DNA of 39,909 bases from an uncultured Slackia sp. (GCF_944321625.1 NZ_CALUMA010000051.1:1-39909); one strand, 5' to 3'. Counted from the first letter of the stretch, positions 7,672 through 16,029 are shown. The notes: generated by a model from the sequence alone, not told the origin. Translations and numbers: made by a program.

Positions 7672-8080
7672 TACGAGAAGGGGCTCGATACGAGCCGGAG
7701 GAGTTCCCGCAAGCGCGAAAGTCACTTCCAAAGAGATGCCGTTTGCAAAAGATGGCGATATGCTGCAGTTTGCAAGCAGCACACAGAGTAGTCGTGATTT
7801 TTAACTATCGTTTCCCCAGTTCACAAGGCCGCCAAAAATCGGATACTTGCGATGAGCGGTAAAAACTGCAGCATATCGCCATCTTTTGCATCTGTCCCAC
7901 ATTTTCACGCGTATGTCGCATGTTTGTCGTCTGCGCCAAATACTTGAAATCGTGCGATGGCATAAATCCCGCCCGCTCTCTACAATGGCGCTTCGATGGT
8001 GCAGTGCGCGCATCGGCATAACGGCGCAGTCGCGGACGCCACAAGCGTGGGTCGCGACCACAGGAGTAGAGAGGGTTACC
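7672..8080. promoter_or_regulatory. Gap between histidine kinase and MFS gene
   Basis: 409 bases. It contains the 28-bp inverted repeat and, after it, the stretch leading to the MFS gene. A frame open from 7886 is not a convincing extension of the MFS protein because it lacks membrane character and the ribosome site sits before 8081. No clear promoter consensus was found. Confidence 0.35.
7744..7890. repeat. Perfect 28-bp inverted repeat enclosing 91 bp
   Basis: Bases 7744-7771 (beginning TGCAAAAGATGGCGATATGC) are the exact reverse complement of 7863-7890. The 91-bp centre holds no gene. The element lies in the 409-base gap between the histidine kinase and the MFS gene. With a 91-base loop it is unlikely to be a simple terminator; a small non-autonomous mobile element or paired protein-binding sites are the main alternatives. 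No target-site duplication was evident. Confidence 0.8.
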
Positions 8081-9349
8081 ATGGGCGAGTCGGGCTATCG
8101 CGCGTTTTTCCATACTCAGCACGTTCCGCAGCTCGCGCTGTCCATGGTGCTGGCGCGCCTGCCCGTAGGCGTGGTGACCATCGTGCTGGTGCTGTTCGTA
8201 AGCACGCGTTACGGCGCCACCGTCGCCGGCCTGTGCACCGCCGGTTTCACCATCGGCATGGCATGCCTCGCTCCTGTGTTCGGCAAATTCGTGGACAAAG
8301 GATATGGCCCCGTCACGCTGCGCGTGCTTGCCGTGGTCGAAATGATAAGCGTGCTTGCCCTGGTGGCATTGGTACTTGCCCAAACGCATTTCGTGCTGGC
8401 AATCGCGGCATCGTTCTGCTGCGGGGCGTTCATGCCTCCCATCGCGGGCGTTACGCGATCGCTGTGGCCCAGCATGCTGGACATGAGCATGATCGCCACC
8501 GCTTACAACTTCGAAGTGCTGGTTATCGACGTGCTCTACGTCACCGGGCCGCTTCTTGCCAGCATCTTCGTAGCGATAGGCGCGCCGGAAGCGGGCCTGA
8601 TTTCCACCACCGCCGCGTCGCTCGTGGGCACCTTCATCCTCGCGTCGCTCGAACCGGTCAAGAATCACGCGCAGCGCAACCGCACCCGCCGCGCCCAGGC
8701 AACGCAATCCGCCGACGCGTCCGCCGTCCCCGCGAAGGTGCCCTTGCTCACCTTCGCCGTGATGCTTCTGCTTTTGGCCGCGCTCATGCGTCTCATGTTC
8801 AGCGGCTGGCTGGAAACCATCATTCCGCTGTTCTATAACGACATGGGGCAGGCGGCGTTGGGAAGCATCGCCATCTCGGCATGGTCGGTGGGCTCGGTGC
8901 TAGGCGTCGTCCTGTTCCACCGCTTCCAGCCCAACCCGCGCACAATTGCACCTGTCAAACAAATGGCGCTGTTCACCGGCATCTTCATGGCGGTGTCGAT
9001 CCTGGCGGGCTTCGGCGTGAACGGGTTTGCCATCATGTGCGTGCTGATGGTGCTCGTGGGCGCATCCGGAGCGCCGGTGGACAACCTTCACTACCAGCTG
9101 GCAAGCACCCTTTCGCCGCAGGAGCGCCAGGCCGAGATGTTCTCATGGCTCAACACGGCGTCCAATGTGGGCATCGCCGGCGGAGCGTTCTTCGCGGGAC
9201 TCTGCGCCGACTACGTGGACTACGGCATCGCGTTCTTCCTGCCTTCGATCTGCCTGGTGCTCTCGTTCGCGTTCACGGCGGTGCTCATGGTGTCGCAAAG
9301 CGGACGCAGGCCCAAGATGATTCGCAGGCGCAAGGCGTCGCAGGCGTGA
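8081..9349 (+). CDS. Major facilitator superfamily transporter
   Basis: 422-residue integral membrane protein with about 12 predicted hydrophobic segments, in the size range of MFS drug or metabolite exporters. A motif-A-like loop is visible between segments 2 and 3 (APVFGKFVDKGYGPVTLR). A central hydrophilic loop near residues 195-225 is rich in Arg, Gln and Ala. The C-terminus is basic (SGRRPKMIRRRK). The start at 8081 is chosen for GAGAGG just upstream and because the mature sequence MGESGYRAFFHTQHVPQLALSMVL begins the first membrane segment. Substrate unknown. It appears monocistronic, with 214 bases before the next gene. Confidence 0.85.
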   Translation: MGESGYRAFFHTQHVPQLALSMVLARLPVGVVTIVLVLFVSTRYGATVAGLCTAGFTIGMACLAPVFGKFVDKGYGPVTLRVLAVVEMISVLALVALVLAQTHFVLAIAASFCCGAFMPPIAGVTRSLWPSMLDMSMIATAYNFEVLVIDVLYVTGPLLASIFVAIGAPEAGLISTTAASLVGTFILASLEPVKNHAQRNRTRRAQATQSADASAVPAKVPLLTFAVMLLLLAALMRLMFSGWLETIIPLFYNDMGQAALGSIAISAWSVGSVLGVVLFHRFQPNPRTIAPVKQMALFTGIFMAVSILAGFGVNGFAIMCVLMVLVGASGAPVDNLHYQLASTLSPQERQAEMFSWLNTASNVGIAGGAFFAGLCADYVDYGIAFFLPSICLVLSFAFTAVLMVSQSGRRPKMIRRRKASQA

Positions 9350-9563
9350 AGCCCCTAGACACGCGTTTCCCAAAACGCGAATCATCCCGCACTGCACTCC
9401 ACGCTTGAACCCCTCCGGAACAAATGCCGGCCTCGCGCATACTCCGAGAGAGACGAAGCGAGAAATAAAACCGACTTTCGCGTATGCGACAATGTGTTCC
9501 CATGCCATAATTGTTGCTTACGCGTGATGCAAAAGATCAATCTCAGCAAAGGATTCAACCACT

Positions 9564-10106
9564 ATGCTTACCATCGAGAAAGTAAAAGGAAGCTTCGTCG
9601 GCAGTACGCGCAAGCTGTACCACTCGTCCTTCGCAGAATGGGAGCGCATTCCCTTCTGGTCGCTTCGACTGCGCAGCCTGAAAAAGGACATGGACCTGTT
9701 CGCCTTTTGCGACGATGGAGCGTTCTGCGGCTTCGCAAGCCTGACCGTGAACGACAAGGCGGCGTACATCCAGTATTTCGCCGTGGAGAAAAGCCTGCGC
9801 GGGAAGGGCATCGGGGGCGAAGCGCTCAAGCTTCTCGCCGAGCATTACGACGAACTGCCCCTGGCGCTAGACATACCCGCAGTGCTTCCAGGCACCGAGG
9901 GCGCCAAGCAGCGTGCCCGCTTCAAGAAGTTCTATTTGCGCAACGGATTCAAGGAATCGAGCTTCGGCTACAAAGACGGCGGCGTAGTGTACGAAATCTT
10001 TACTCGTGGGGAGAAGCGCGAAAAAGAGGATTACGCCAAACTCATCAACATGCTCGCCTTCGGCCTGACCAAAATCAGGGTGCGCAAGGTAGACGAATTG
10101 AAGTAA
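9564..10106 (+). CDS. GNAT-family N-acetyltransferase
   Basis: 180 residues, cytosolic. The acetyl-CoA binding motif A is clear (IQYFAVEKSLRGKGIGGEAL, with RGKGIG as the R/Q-x-x-G-x-G signature), followed by a motif B-like FKKFYLRNGFKE. Acceptor substrate unknown. AAAGGA about 10 bases before the ATG at 9564 supports the start. The C-terminal 30 residues are basic and extend past the usual GNAT fold. A terminator follows at 10218-10247, so it is probably a single-gene unit. Confidence 0.85.
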   Translation: MLTIEKVKGSFVGSTRKLYHSSFAEWERIPFWSLRLRSLKKDMDLFAFCDDGAFCGFASLTVNDKAAYIQYFAVEKSLRGKGIGGEALKLLAEHYDELPLALDIPAVLPGTEGAKQRARFKKFYLRNGFKESSFGYKDGGVVYEIFTRGEKREKEDYAKLINMLAFGLTKIRVRKVDELK

Positions 10107-10217
10107 GGCGTTATCCGCCACGCGCTGCCCGATGCGCCCGATGGGGCTCTTCGACTCAAGGTAGGTTTTAGCTTCGACGCGGATGGCGCTGCAATGGAGC
10201 AAGGCGCCATCCGCGCA

Positions 10218-10247
10218 AAAGAGAGTCGCTATTCGGCGGCTCTCTTT
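10218..10247 (+). terminator. Rho-independent terminator after the acetyltransferase
   Basis: A 12-bp stem with one G-U pair (AAAGAGAG...CTCTCTTT) and a 6-base loop, ending in TTTATTT. It also insulates the following toxin-antitoxin promoter. Confidence 0.75.
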
Positions 10248-10249
10248 AT

Positions 10250-10278
10250 TTGCATTACGTAATGCACACAGATATACT
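10250..10278 (+). promoter_or_regulatory. Toxin-antitoxin promoter with palindromic operator
   Basis: A perfect 16-bp palindrome TGCATTACGTAATGCA (10251-10266) overlaps the -35 area. TTGCAT (10250-10255), 17 bases, then TATACT (10273-10278) form a promoter. The position fits autorepression by the ribbon-helix-helix antitoxin encoded next (inference from family behaviour). Confidence 0.65.
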
Positions 10279-10344
10279 GGACGGAGACGGTCGCAATCCC
10301 GCGCGGCACTCGCCGCCCTATCGCATCAGTCGAAAGGAGCCATC

Positions 10345-10638
10345 ATGGCCCAGGCGTCCACGTTGAACATCCGACTGCTCGATTCGCTCAAAACGCATGG
10401 AAATCAGGTGCTTGCGCGTGAAGGCATCTCGGTATCCGAGGCCGTACGCAAGCTTTACGAGTATCTCGAACGCGAGCAAAAAATGCCTGAATGTCTGATG
10501 GAAAACAGTCAGAGCGACATCTACGATCAAAGACGGTCCGCCTTGAAGAAATTTGCAGGGTGCGCCCCTTTGCCGCAAGGTTTCACGTCAGATGACGTGC
10601 GACGCGAGCGCCTGGCTCGAAAGGGGCTGGAAGTATGA
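10345..10638 (+). CDS. RelB/DinJ-family antitoxin
   Basis: 97 residues. The N-terminal LNIRLLDSLKTHGNQVLAREGISVSEAVRKLYEYL is the ribbon-helix-helix DNA-binding and dimerisation fold of RelB/DinJ antitoxins; the C-terminal half is charged and would wrap the toxin. AAAGGAG 7 bases before the ATG at 10345 sets the start; a longer open frame upstream would run through the promoter and is rejected. The stop overlaps the toxin start (ATGA), so the pair is translationally coupled. Expected role: neutralise the PIN toxin and repress its own promoter through the palindrome at 10251. Confidence 0.85.
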   Translation: MAQASTLNIRLLDSLKTHGNQVLAREGISVSEAVRKLYEYLEREQKMPECLMENSQSDIYDQRRSALKKFAGCAPLPQGFTSDDVRRERLARKGLEV

Positions 10639-11081
10639 AAGTCTGCTTCGACACGAATGTCGTTATCGACATCGCGGGTAAAACTGACTGGTTTTTGGAT
10701 TCGTACGCCTCTTACGACGTCGCGCTACTACGCAAATTCGACACATGCATCACTGCGGCATCCACCACTGATATCGTCTACGTACTGCACAGGCGCGGCA
10801 TGAGCGCAAAAGAATCGAATGAGCAGCTGCCGTCGCTTTTCTTCATGTTCGACGTTTTAGATGTGACGGAGTCGGACTGTCGCCGCGCATACGAGAACAG
10901 CATAGCCGATTACGAAGACGCCCTTATTGCCGAATGCTGCGCCCGCAACGGAGTTGACATCATTGTCACCCGCAACAAAAAAGATTTCAAAACCTCACCC
11001 GTACCAGCACTCACGCCGCAGGAATTCCTTGATGCGTATAAACCGGAAAACGTGGAATACGACATGGTTGAGCTGAGATAA
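10635..11081 (+). CDS. PIN-domain toxin (VapC-like ribonuclease)
   Basis: 148 residues. The acidic catalytic set of the PIN fold is visible: Asp6 in VCFDTNVVID, Asp46 in STTDIVYVL, Asp95 in the YEDALIAECC motif and Asp117 after VTRNKKDF. Family members cut tRNA, rRNA or mRNA. The gene overlaps the antitoxin by 4 bases. It is unusual that the partner is RelB/DinJ-like rather than a VapB-type antitoxin; RelB/DinJ more often pairs with RelE/YafQ. The target is unknown. Confidence 0.87.
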   Translation: MKVCFDTNVVIDIAGKTDWFLDSYASYDVALLRKFDTCITAASTTDIVYVLHRRGMSAKESNEQLPSLFFMFDVLDVTESDCRRAYENSIADYEDALIAECCARNGVDIIVTRNKKDFKTSPVPALTPQEFLDAYKPENVEYDMVELR

Positions 11082-11094
11082 CAGCAATAGGCTG

Positions 11095-11850
11095 CTATCC
11101 CACGCGGCGCCACTTGGTTAGGCGACGTTCGGCGATGTCGAAAAACTCGTACAGGATCACGCCCAGCAACGCCATGGCGATGATGCCGGCAAACATCTTG
11201 GGGTACGCGAGCAGCGCCCATGCATCCACAATGAAGTAGCCAAGACCGGTAGACCCCGCCAGGCTTTCGGCGAAGAACAGAATGGCTACCGCCGTGCCGC
11301 TGGAGATGCGCAGCGCCGTGAACAGCTCGGGCAGCGTGGCGGGAACAATCACGTGGCGATACACGTCAAGGCGCCCCGCACCCAGCGAGCGCATGGACAT
11401 CACAGCCTGCTCGGGCACGCTCTGCGCCGCATCACGCACCGTGACCAGCACCTGAAAGAAGATGGTGATAGCGATGAGCGTGATCTTGGGCGCATCCGCC
11501 AAGCCCATCAGCACGATGAGCACCGGCAGCAGAACAACCTTGGGCAGCGGATAGAGGAAGTACAGCACGGGAGCGAACACCGCGTCGACGCGCGGCGAAC
11601 GTCCGCAGGCAAGCCCTAGCGGAATGGCGAGCACCGTGCCGATAAGCATGGCCGCCACCACGCGATACAGGCTTACCAGAAACGCCGGCCATAAGTCGCC
11701 CGCGTACTGCACCACCATGGGGAATGCCTCGGCGGGACCCGGCAGCGCGGCGTTGTCCACGAGCATGGCCGTCACCTGCCAACCGGCGAGGATGAACACG
11801 ATGGCCAACGCATAGCCTATAAGCTTGCGCGCGATTCCGTCCTTACGCAT
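11095..11850 (-). CDS. ABC transporter permease, SsuC/TauC type
   Basis: 251-residue inner-membrane permease with about six hydrophobic segments and the cytoplasmic EAA loop (MRSLGAGRLDVYRHVIVPATLPELFTALRI) of the nitrate/sulfonate/taurine/thiamine-precursor importer family. The start at 11850 has an excellent GGAGGAGG site and overlaps the ATPase stop by 8 bases; an upstream in-frame ATG would run deep into the ATPase gene. Last gene of a MATE-ATPase-permease operon. No substrate-binding protein gene is present in the window, so the substrate cannot be deduced. Confidence 0.9.
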   Translation of the reverse strand: MRKDGIARKLIGYALAIVFILAGWQVTAMLVDNAALPGPAEAFPMVVQYAGDLWPAFLVSLYRVVAAMLIGTVLAIPLGLACGRSPRVDAVFAPVLYFLYPLPKVVLLPVLIVLMGLADAPKITLIAITIFFQVLVTVRDAAQSVPEQAVMSMRSLGAGRLDVYRHVIVPATLPELFTALRISSGTAVAILFFAESLAGSTGLGYFIVDAWALLAYPKMFAGIIAMALLGVILYEFFDIAERRLTKWRRVG

Positions 11851-12727
11851 GGCACACCTCCTCCGAGCAAGCGGCTGACGTGCCAGGAGCATCGGACGCG
11901 TTCGCGAAGTCGGAGGCGCCGGACTCGGCTGACGCATCGGTGCCTTCCCCCGCGGCACTGCCCCGCAACACCTCGCGCAACTGGCGGCAGCGCTCGAAGA
12001 ACAGCGGATCGTCGCGCCAATCGTCGGCGCACATCTCAGAATTGTAGAGCGTGAACGCGATGCGCCCCGGGCGCGGCGTCATCACCACCACGCGCTGGCC
12101 CAGAAACACCGCCTCTTCAATAGAATGCGTGACCAGCACCTGCGCGTAGCCGCTCTCGCGCCACGTGCGCTTGAGCATGTTCTGCATCTCTTCGCGAAGC
12201 AGCGCGTCCAATGCCGAAAGGGGCTCATCCATCAACAGCAGATCAATGTCGCACGCAAGGGCGCGAGCCATGGCCAGGCGCTGACGCATACCGCCCGAAA
12301 GCTCGGCGGGGTACGCCTTGGCAAAATCGGACAGCCCTACGCGCGCAAGGGCATCCGCCACGCGTTCGCGGCGCTCGCGCTTAGATACACGGCGAACCTG
12401 CAGGCCAAGGCCGGCATTCTGCTCCACCGTTTTCCACGGCATCAAACCGAAATCCTGCAGAATGAGGCCCGTCTCGAGCCGAGGACGCGTGACAACGGCG
12501 CCGTCAACGAGCGCGGCACCCTGCGTAGGCTTGAGCAGCCCGCACGCAATCAGGAGGCTGGTGGATTTACCGCAGCCCGAAGGCCCCAGAATGGCGACGG
12601 ACTCCCTCGGAGCCACTTCCAGACTCATAGGCCCAAGCGCCTGCGTCTTGCCGCGCGCGCCGTCATAGACCTGCGATACGCCCTCAAGTGAAAGCTTGGG
12701 AACGGTGGGGGTACTCGCACTCGTCAT
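11843..12727 (-). CDS. ABC transporter ATP-binding protein, SsuB/TauB type
   Basis: 294 residues, cytosolic ATPase of the importer. Walker A GPSGCGKST, Q loop ILQDFGLMPW, signature LSGGMRQR, Walker B LLLMDEP with D-loop SALD, and switch His in VTHS are all present. The C-terminal 60 residues (after RCRQLREVLRGS) are a low-complexity Ser/Ala/Glu tail not found in typical SsuB. The ATG at 12727 begins 3 bases after the MATE stop, with a weak ribosome site, which suggests coupled translation. Confidence 0.92.
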   Translation of the reverse strand: MTSASTPTVPKLSLEGVSQVYDGARGKTQALGPMSLEVAPRESVAILGPSGCGKSTSLLIACGLLKPTQGAALVDGAVVTRPRLETGLILQDFGLMPWKTVEQNAGLGLQVRRVSKRERRERVADALARVGLSDFAKAYPAELSGGMRQRLAMARALACDIDLLLMDEPLSALDALLREEMQNMLKRTWRESGYAQVLVTHSIEEAVFLGQRVVVMTPRPGRIAFTLYNSEMCADDWRDDPLFFERCRQLREVLRGSAAGEGTDASAESGASDFANASDAPGTSAACSEEVCHA

Positions 12728-12730
12728 GGT

Positions 12731-14230
12731 TTATGCCGCCTTGGGCGGATACTCGCCCGATGCCTTCTGGTCGGCGATGCGGCGATTAATCTTGCGCATC
12801 TCCACGATGAGGAACACGAGCACGGTGAAAATCGCCAGGAAGTCCGAAGCCGGCACCGCGCAGTACACCGCATCGAGCGAGTCGATCATCGGCAGGATGT
12901 GCGGCAGCGTTTCAGGGAAGATCAGCGTCAGCGGAATCAGGAACAGAATCTGGCGCGTGAGCGACAGGATGATGCTCTTGGCCGGCTGACCCGTAGCCTG
13001 GAAGTAGTTGGAGCCCACGATCTGGAAACCGATGATGGGCAGGAAGATCAGGTTCACGCGCAGGGCGAACGCCGCGAGCGCCACCAGCTCAGCATCGCGA
13101 ATGCCGAAGAAGTTGATGACCTGCGGGGCAAAAATCATGATGAGCACCCACATGACCGTACCCAGAATGGTGGCAAAAATGATGCCCACGCGCAGAGTGG
13201 TCTTAACGCGCTCCCACAGGCGGGCGCCGTAGTTGAAGCCCAGAAGCGGCTGCACAGCGATAGACACGCCGATCAGCGGAAGAATGGTGAACATGGCGAC
13301 GCGTCCCACAACGCCAATGGCTGCCAGCGCGTTGTCGGCGCCGATGGGGTCCATAGCACCATATGTGGCAAGCGCGTAGTTGGTGACCACCATGGATACG
13401 GCGGAACCGATCTGGATGGCGAACGACGCGGTGCCCAGCGAGATGATGCTGCGGCACAGCTTTGCCTTGAGCGGCAGGTACTTGCGGCGCAGGCGGATGG
13501 GCACGTTGGGGGTCTTGGTGAAGTACCAGATAACGGTGCAGCAGCTGATGAACATGCCGCACACCGTCGCCCATGCGCTACCGGCAACGCCCATGCCCAG
13601 ACCAAGCACGAAGATGGCGTTGAACACCGTGCATCCCACGGCGCCGATGAGCATGGTCATGAACGCGCGGTTGGGGGCGCCGGCGGTACGGATGAAGTTG
13701 TTCAGGCCCATACCCACAATCTGGAACACGCAGCCCAGGCTGATGATCTGGATGAACTCGCGCGCATAGGGGCGCACGTTATCGGTAGCGGAAGAAAGCG
13801 TCATGAGCGGCTCGATGAACGCCGGAACATGCGCCAGCACGGCCAGCGTGAGCGACACGATGATGCCCAGCACGGCGGTGTTGCCCAGGATGTTCTCGGC
13901 CTCGTCGTGCTTGCCTTCGCCCAAGCGCAACGCGCACAGTGCGTTACCGCCGGCACCGATAAGCATGGACAACGCCATGAACACGGTCATGATGGGGCCG
14001 GCGACGGTCACGGCGGTCAGGCCGATTTCGCCCGCGCCATGGCCCAAGAACACCGAGTCGATGAGCTGGTAGGCGCCGTTGACCAGCATACCCAGGATGG
14101 CGGGGATAGCGAACTCTACCACCAGCTTGGGAATGTTGCCCGTGCCCATGCGGGTTACACGCTCGTTCTCCTTTTTCGCGTCGCCAGCGACGGGCGCGCC
14201 CTGATTCTTTTCCGCGATAGCTTCGCTCAT
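12731..14230 (-). CDS. MATE-family multidrug/metabolite efflux transporter
   Basis: 499 residues with about 12 hydrophobic segments and the duplicated MATE architecture. The first half starts with NIPKLVVEFAIPAILGMLVNGAYQLIDSVFLGHGAG, typical of the DinF/NorM-like MATE group; the second half has FNYGARLWERVKTTLRVG. It exports cationic compounds by H+ or Na+ antiport in known members; substrate here unknown. Start at 14230 with GAGAGG about 11 bases upstream. It is the first gene of a compact operon with the ABC ATPase and permease, an unusual combination of an exporter with what looks like an importer. Confidence 0.92.
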   Translation of the reverse strand: MSEAIAEKNQGAPVAGDAKKENERVTRMGTGNIPKLVVEFAIPAILGMLVNGAYQLIDSVFLGHGAGEIGLTAVTVAGPIMTVFMALSMLIGAGGNALCALRLGEGKHDEAENILGNTAVLGIIVSLTLAVLAHVPAFIEPLMTLSSATDNVRPYAREFIQIISLGCVFQIVGMGLNNFIRTAGAPNRAFMTMLIGAVGCTVFNAIFVLGLGMGVAGSAWATVCGMFISCCTVIWYFTKTPNVPIRLRRKYLPLKAKLCRSIISLGTASFAIQIGSAVSMVVTNYALATYGAMDPIGADNALAAIGVVGRVAMFTILPLIGVSIAVQPLLGFNYGARLWERVKTTLRVGIIFATILGTVMWVLIMIFAPQVINFFGIRDAELVALAAFALRVNLIFLPIIGFQIVGSNYFQATGQPAKSIILSLTRQILFLIPLTLIFPETLPHILPMIDSLDAVYCAVPASDFLAIFTVLVFLIVEMRKINRRIADQKASGEYPPKAA

Positions 14231-14260
14231 GCTCTGGTTGCCTCTCTTGCCGTGATGTCA

Positions 14261-14306
14261 CCGGATGTATCCGGATATGTACGTTGAAAAGGCCGCGAAT
14301 GCGGCC
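14261..14306 (-). terminator. Terminator and repeat region before the MATE gene
   Basis: GGCCGC-ATTC-GCGGCC followed by TTTT on the minus strand (14287-14306) is a short terminator for the biotin ligase operon. Next to it, 14261-14280 holds two direct copies of CCGGAT(A/G)T, including the palindrome TATCCGGATA at 14268-14277, a possible operator for the MATE operon. Confidence 0.45.
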
Positions 14307-14374
14307 GGATGATCGTCGCCGATGCAGCGACTACGAAATTGTTATTGTAAAGAGGAAAAAGACGGAGGGAAACC

Positions 14375-14402
14375 CCTTTGCCGCAGAACAGCGGCGCAAA
14401 GG
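14375..14402 (-). terminator. Possible additional hairpin downstream of biotin ligase
   Basis: CCTTTG and CAAAGG arms plus an inner CCGC/GCGG stem with a 2-base bulge. Only a short T-run follows on the minus strand, so termination efficiency is doubtful. Confidence 0.35.
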
Positions 14403-14466
14403 CTCCGCGTCCACAAGTTCTCCAAGCTGACCCGAAGGGGCATCGCTGGCGATTCGAGAGAGGCGC

Positions 14467-15018
14467 TTACATTTCTTCAATCTCGTGCGCAATCGCCGCG
14501 AGCAAGGCATCGAGCAACGCATCGAGGTATTCCTTGCTCGGAACGCCAAGACGGCCTTCGGCCAAATCGACCAGATAGGCAGGCACGTTGCGACCGTCGG
14601 TCTCAATGGGGCGGTCAGGATGGAACACGTTCACGCCGCAGCCAACCACCACGCAACCGTCGCGCGCCTCCAACGAGATGCCGCAGATTTTGCCCGCGTC
14701 GCACACCACGTCGTTAGGATGCTTCACGCGAATCGAATCATCGTCGACGCCGCACTCCATGCGCACCACGCGGCACACCGCACGAGCGATTGTGGGACTG
14801 AGCTGCGGCCATGCGTTTTGCGGAAGCGACGGGCGCAGCAGCAGCGAGAAATACAGACCACCCTCGGGGCTCACCCACACGCGGCCCCACTGCCCGCGCC
14901 CCTGCTTCTGATTGCGCGCGACCACAACCGCACCTTCAGGGGCTCCCTGAGCGGCAAGCCCCCACACGTCGTCATTCGTAGATGCGGTTGTCTCTTTGCA
15001 TAGGATGGAAAAATGCAT
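14467..15018 (-). CDS. Biotin-[acetyl-CoA-carboxylase] ligase, minimal form
   Basis: 183 residues, cytosolic; attaches biotin to carrier proteins via biotinyl-AMP. Visible motifs are ETTASTNDD near the N-terminus, GRGQWGRVW (the family GRGRxGRxW adenylate loop) and KHPNDVVCDAGKICGISLE (family KWPND, here with His for Trp). There is neither an N-terminal helix-turn-helix nor the usual C-terminal SH3-like domain: the protein stops soon after the catalytic core. The start at 15018 shares one base with the stop of the upstream kinase gene (TAATG), indicating coupled translation. The long frame extending into the kinase gene is rejected. A lipoate-ligase role is less likely given the biotin-type motifs. 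Confidence 0.82.
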   Translation of the reverse strand: MHFSILCKETTASTNDDVWGLAAQGAPEGAVVVARNQKQGRGQWGRVWVSPEGGLYFSLLLRPSLPQNAWPQLSPTIARAVCRVVRMECGVDDDSIRVKHPNDVVCDAGKICGISLEARDGCVVVGCGVNVFHPDRPIETDGRNVPAYLVDLAEGRLGVPSKEYLDALLDALLAAIAHEIEEM

Positions 15019-15899
15019 TACAGAAGATCCGTGACTTTGCCCAGGAGCAGCTCGAAGCTCACGCCGCGGTTCTTGAAGTCGGGCTGCTTGGCGGACACGA
15101 TCATGGCGTCGTGCGTCAAATCGCCCGCGAACGTCACGGCTTCGGCCAGCGGACGGCCAGCCATAACGGCAGCCAAAAGGGCGCTCGCGTACAGGTCGCC
15201 CGTGCCATGCAGCATGTAGGGCAGATACTCGTTCTTCGCCTCGAAGAAGGCGCAATCGCGACCAGCCACAAAGTTGCGGATCATGCCGTCGCCGCGCTGG
15301 ATGCCTTTGAGCACCACGTTCTTGGCGCCCTTGTCCAGCAACGCGCGCACGATGCGCTCCGCCTCGGCGTCATCGATGTTCACGCCGCCCCACTCGTCGC
15401 CGATGGGCTCGCCCAGGATGATAGCGGCCTCGGTGAGGTTGGGGGTCAGGATGTCGGCATCGGCCGCAAGGTCAGCCATGGCCTGGCACAGTTCGGGCGT
15501 GTAAGTGGGATACACCTTGCCGTGGTCAGCCATCACCGGATCCACCACGCGCAGCGCGTCAGGGTACGTCTCGTAAATGCCGCGGATGATGTCCACCTGC
15601 TCGGGCGCGCCGAGAAAGCCTGAATACACGGCATCGATTTCCACGCCGATGCCCTTCCAGGCGTTCAGGTAATCGGGCAGGATGTCAGTGGTGTCATGCA
15701 TGTACCAACCGGGAAACGCCGTATGGCTGGAGAACAGACCCGTGGGCACGGGGCACACGTCGCAGCCCGCGGCAGAAAGCACGGGGATGGCCACGCCCAG
15801 CGAGCATTTGCCGTAGCCGCACAAATCGTGCACGGCGGCGACGCGCGGAATATAGTCGCCCTCGCGCTGATAGAGAACCGTTTCGGTAGCGTTAGCCAT
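15018..15899 (-). CDS. Pyridoxal/pyridoxamine kinase (PdxY-like)
   Basis: 293-residue cytosolic kinase of the ribokinase superfamily that phosphorylates B6 vitamers. Evidence: VAAVHDLCGYGKCSLGVAIPVLSAAGCDVCPVPTGLFSSHT at the N-terminus as in PdxY/PdxK, VVDPVMADHG, ILTPNLTEA and the catalytic GTGD anion-hole motif (HGTGDLYASAL). AAGGAG 8 bases before the ATG at 15899 supports the start. First gene of a two-gene unit with the biotin ligase. A hydroxymethylpyrimidine kinase role is possible but fits the N-terminus less well. Confidence 0.88.
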   Translation of the reverse strand: MANATETVLYQREGDYIPRVAAVHDLCGYGKCSLGVAIPVLSAAGCDVCPVPTGLFSSHTAFPGWYMHDTTDILPDYLNAWKGIGVEIDAVYSGFLGAPEQVDIIRGIYETYPDALRVVDPVMADHGKVYPTYTPELCQAMADLAADADILTPNLTEAAIILGEPIGDEWGGVNIDDAEAERIVRALLDKGAKNVVLKGIQRGDGMIRNFVAGRDCAFFEAKNEYLPYMLHGTGDLYASALLAAVMAGRPLAEAVTFAGDLTHDAMIVSAKQPDFKNRGVSFELLLGKVTDLL

Positions 15900-16005
15900 A
15901 CTGCATGCTCCTTACTACGTTTGCACTTGGGATATGTCGCAACGCTTGCGCGGCGCTCGGTTGACGCATGCGCGGCGCCCGGCCGAACCATCCCCCAAGT
16001 GCTAC

Positions 16006-16029
16006 AAAGCCGGCCAATCGACCGGCTTT
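16006..16029 (-). terminator. Terminator between the DUF4143-type ATPase and the pyridoxal kinase
   Basis: A perfect 8-bp stem AAAGCCGG/CCGGCTTT with an 8-base loop. It reads as a terminator for the minus-strand ATPase gene that ends at 16121; the stem itself supplies the T-run. Confidence 0.6.

Noticed and set aside
12899-14287. 462-codon plus-strand frame opposite the MATE gene
   Set aside because: Antisense shadow with His/Asp/Gly-rich composition; MATE homology on the other strand is unambiguous.
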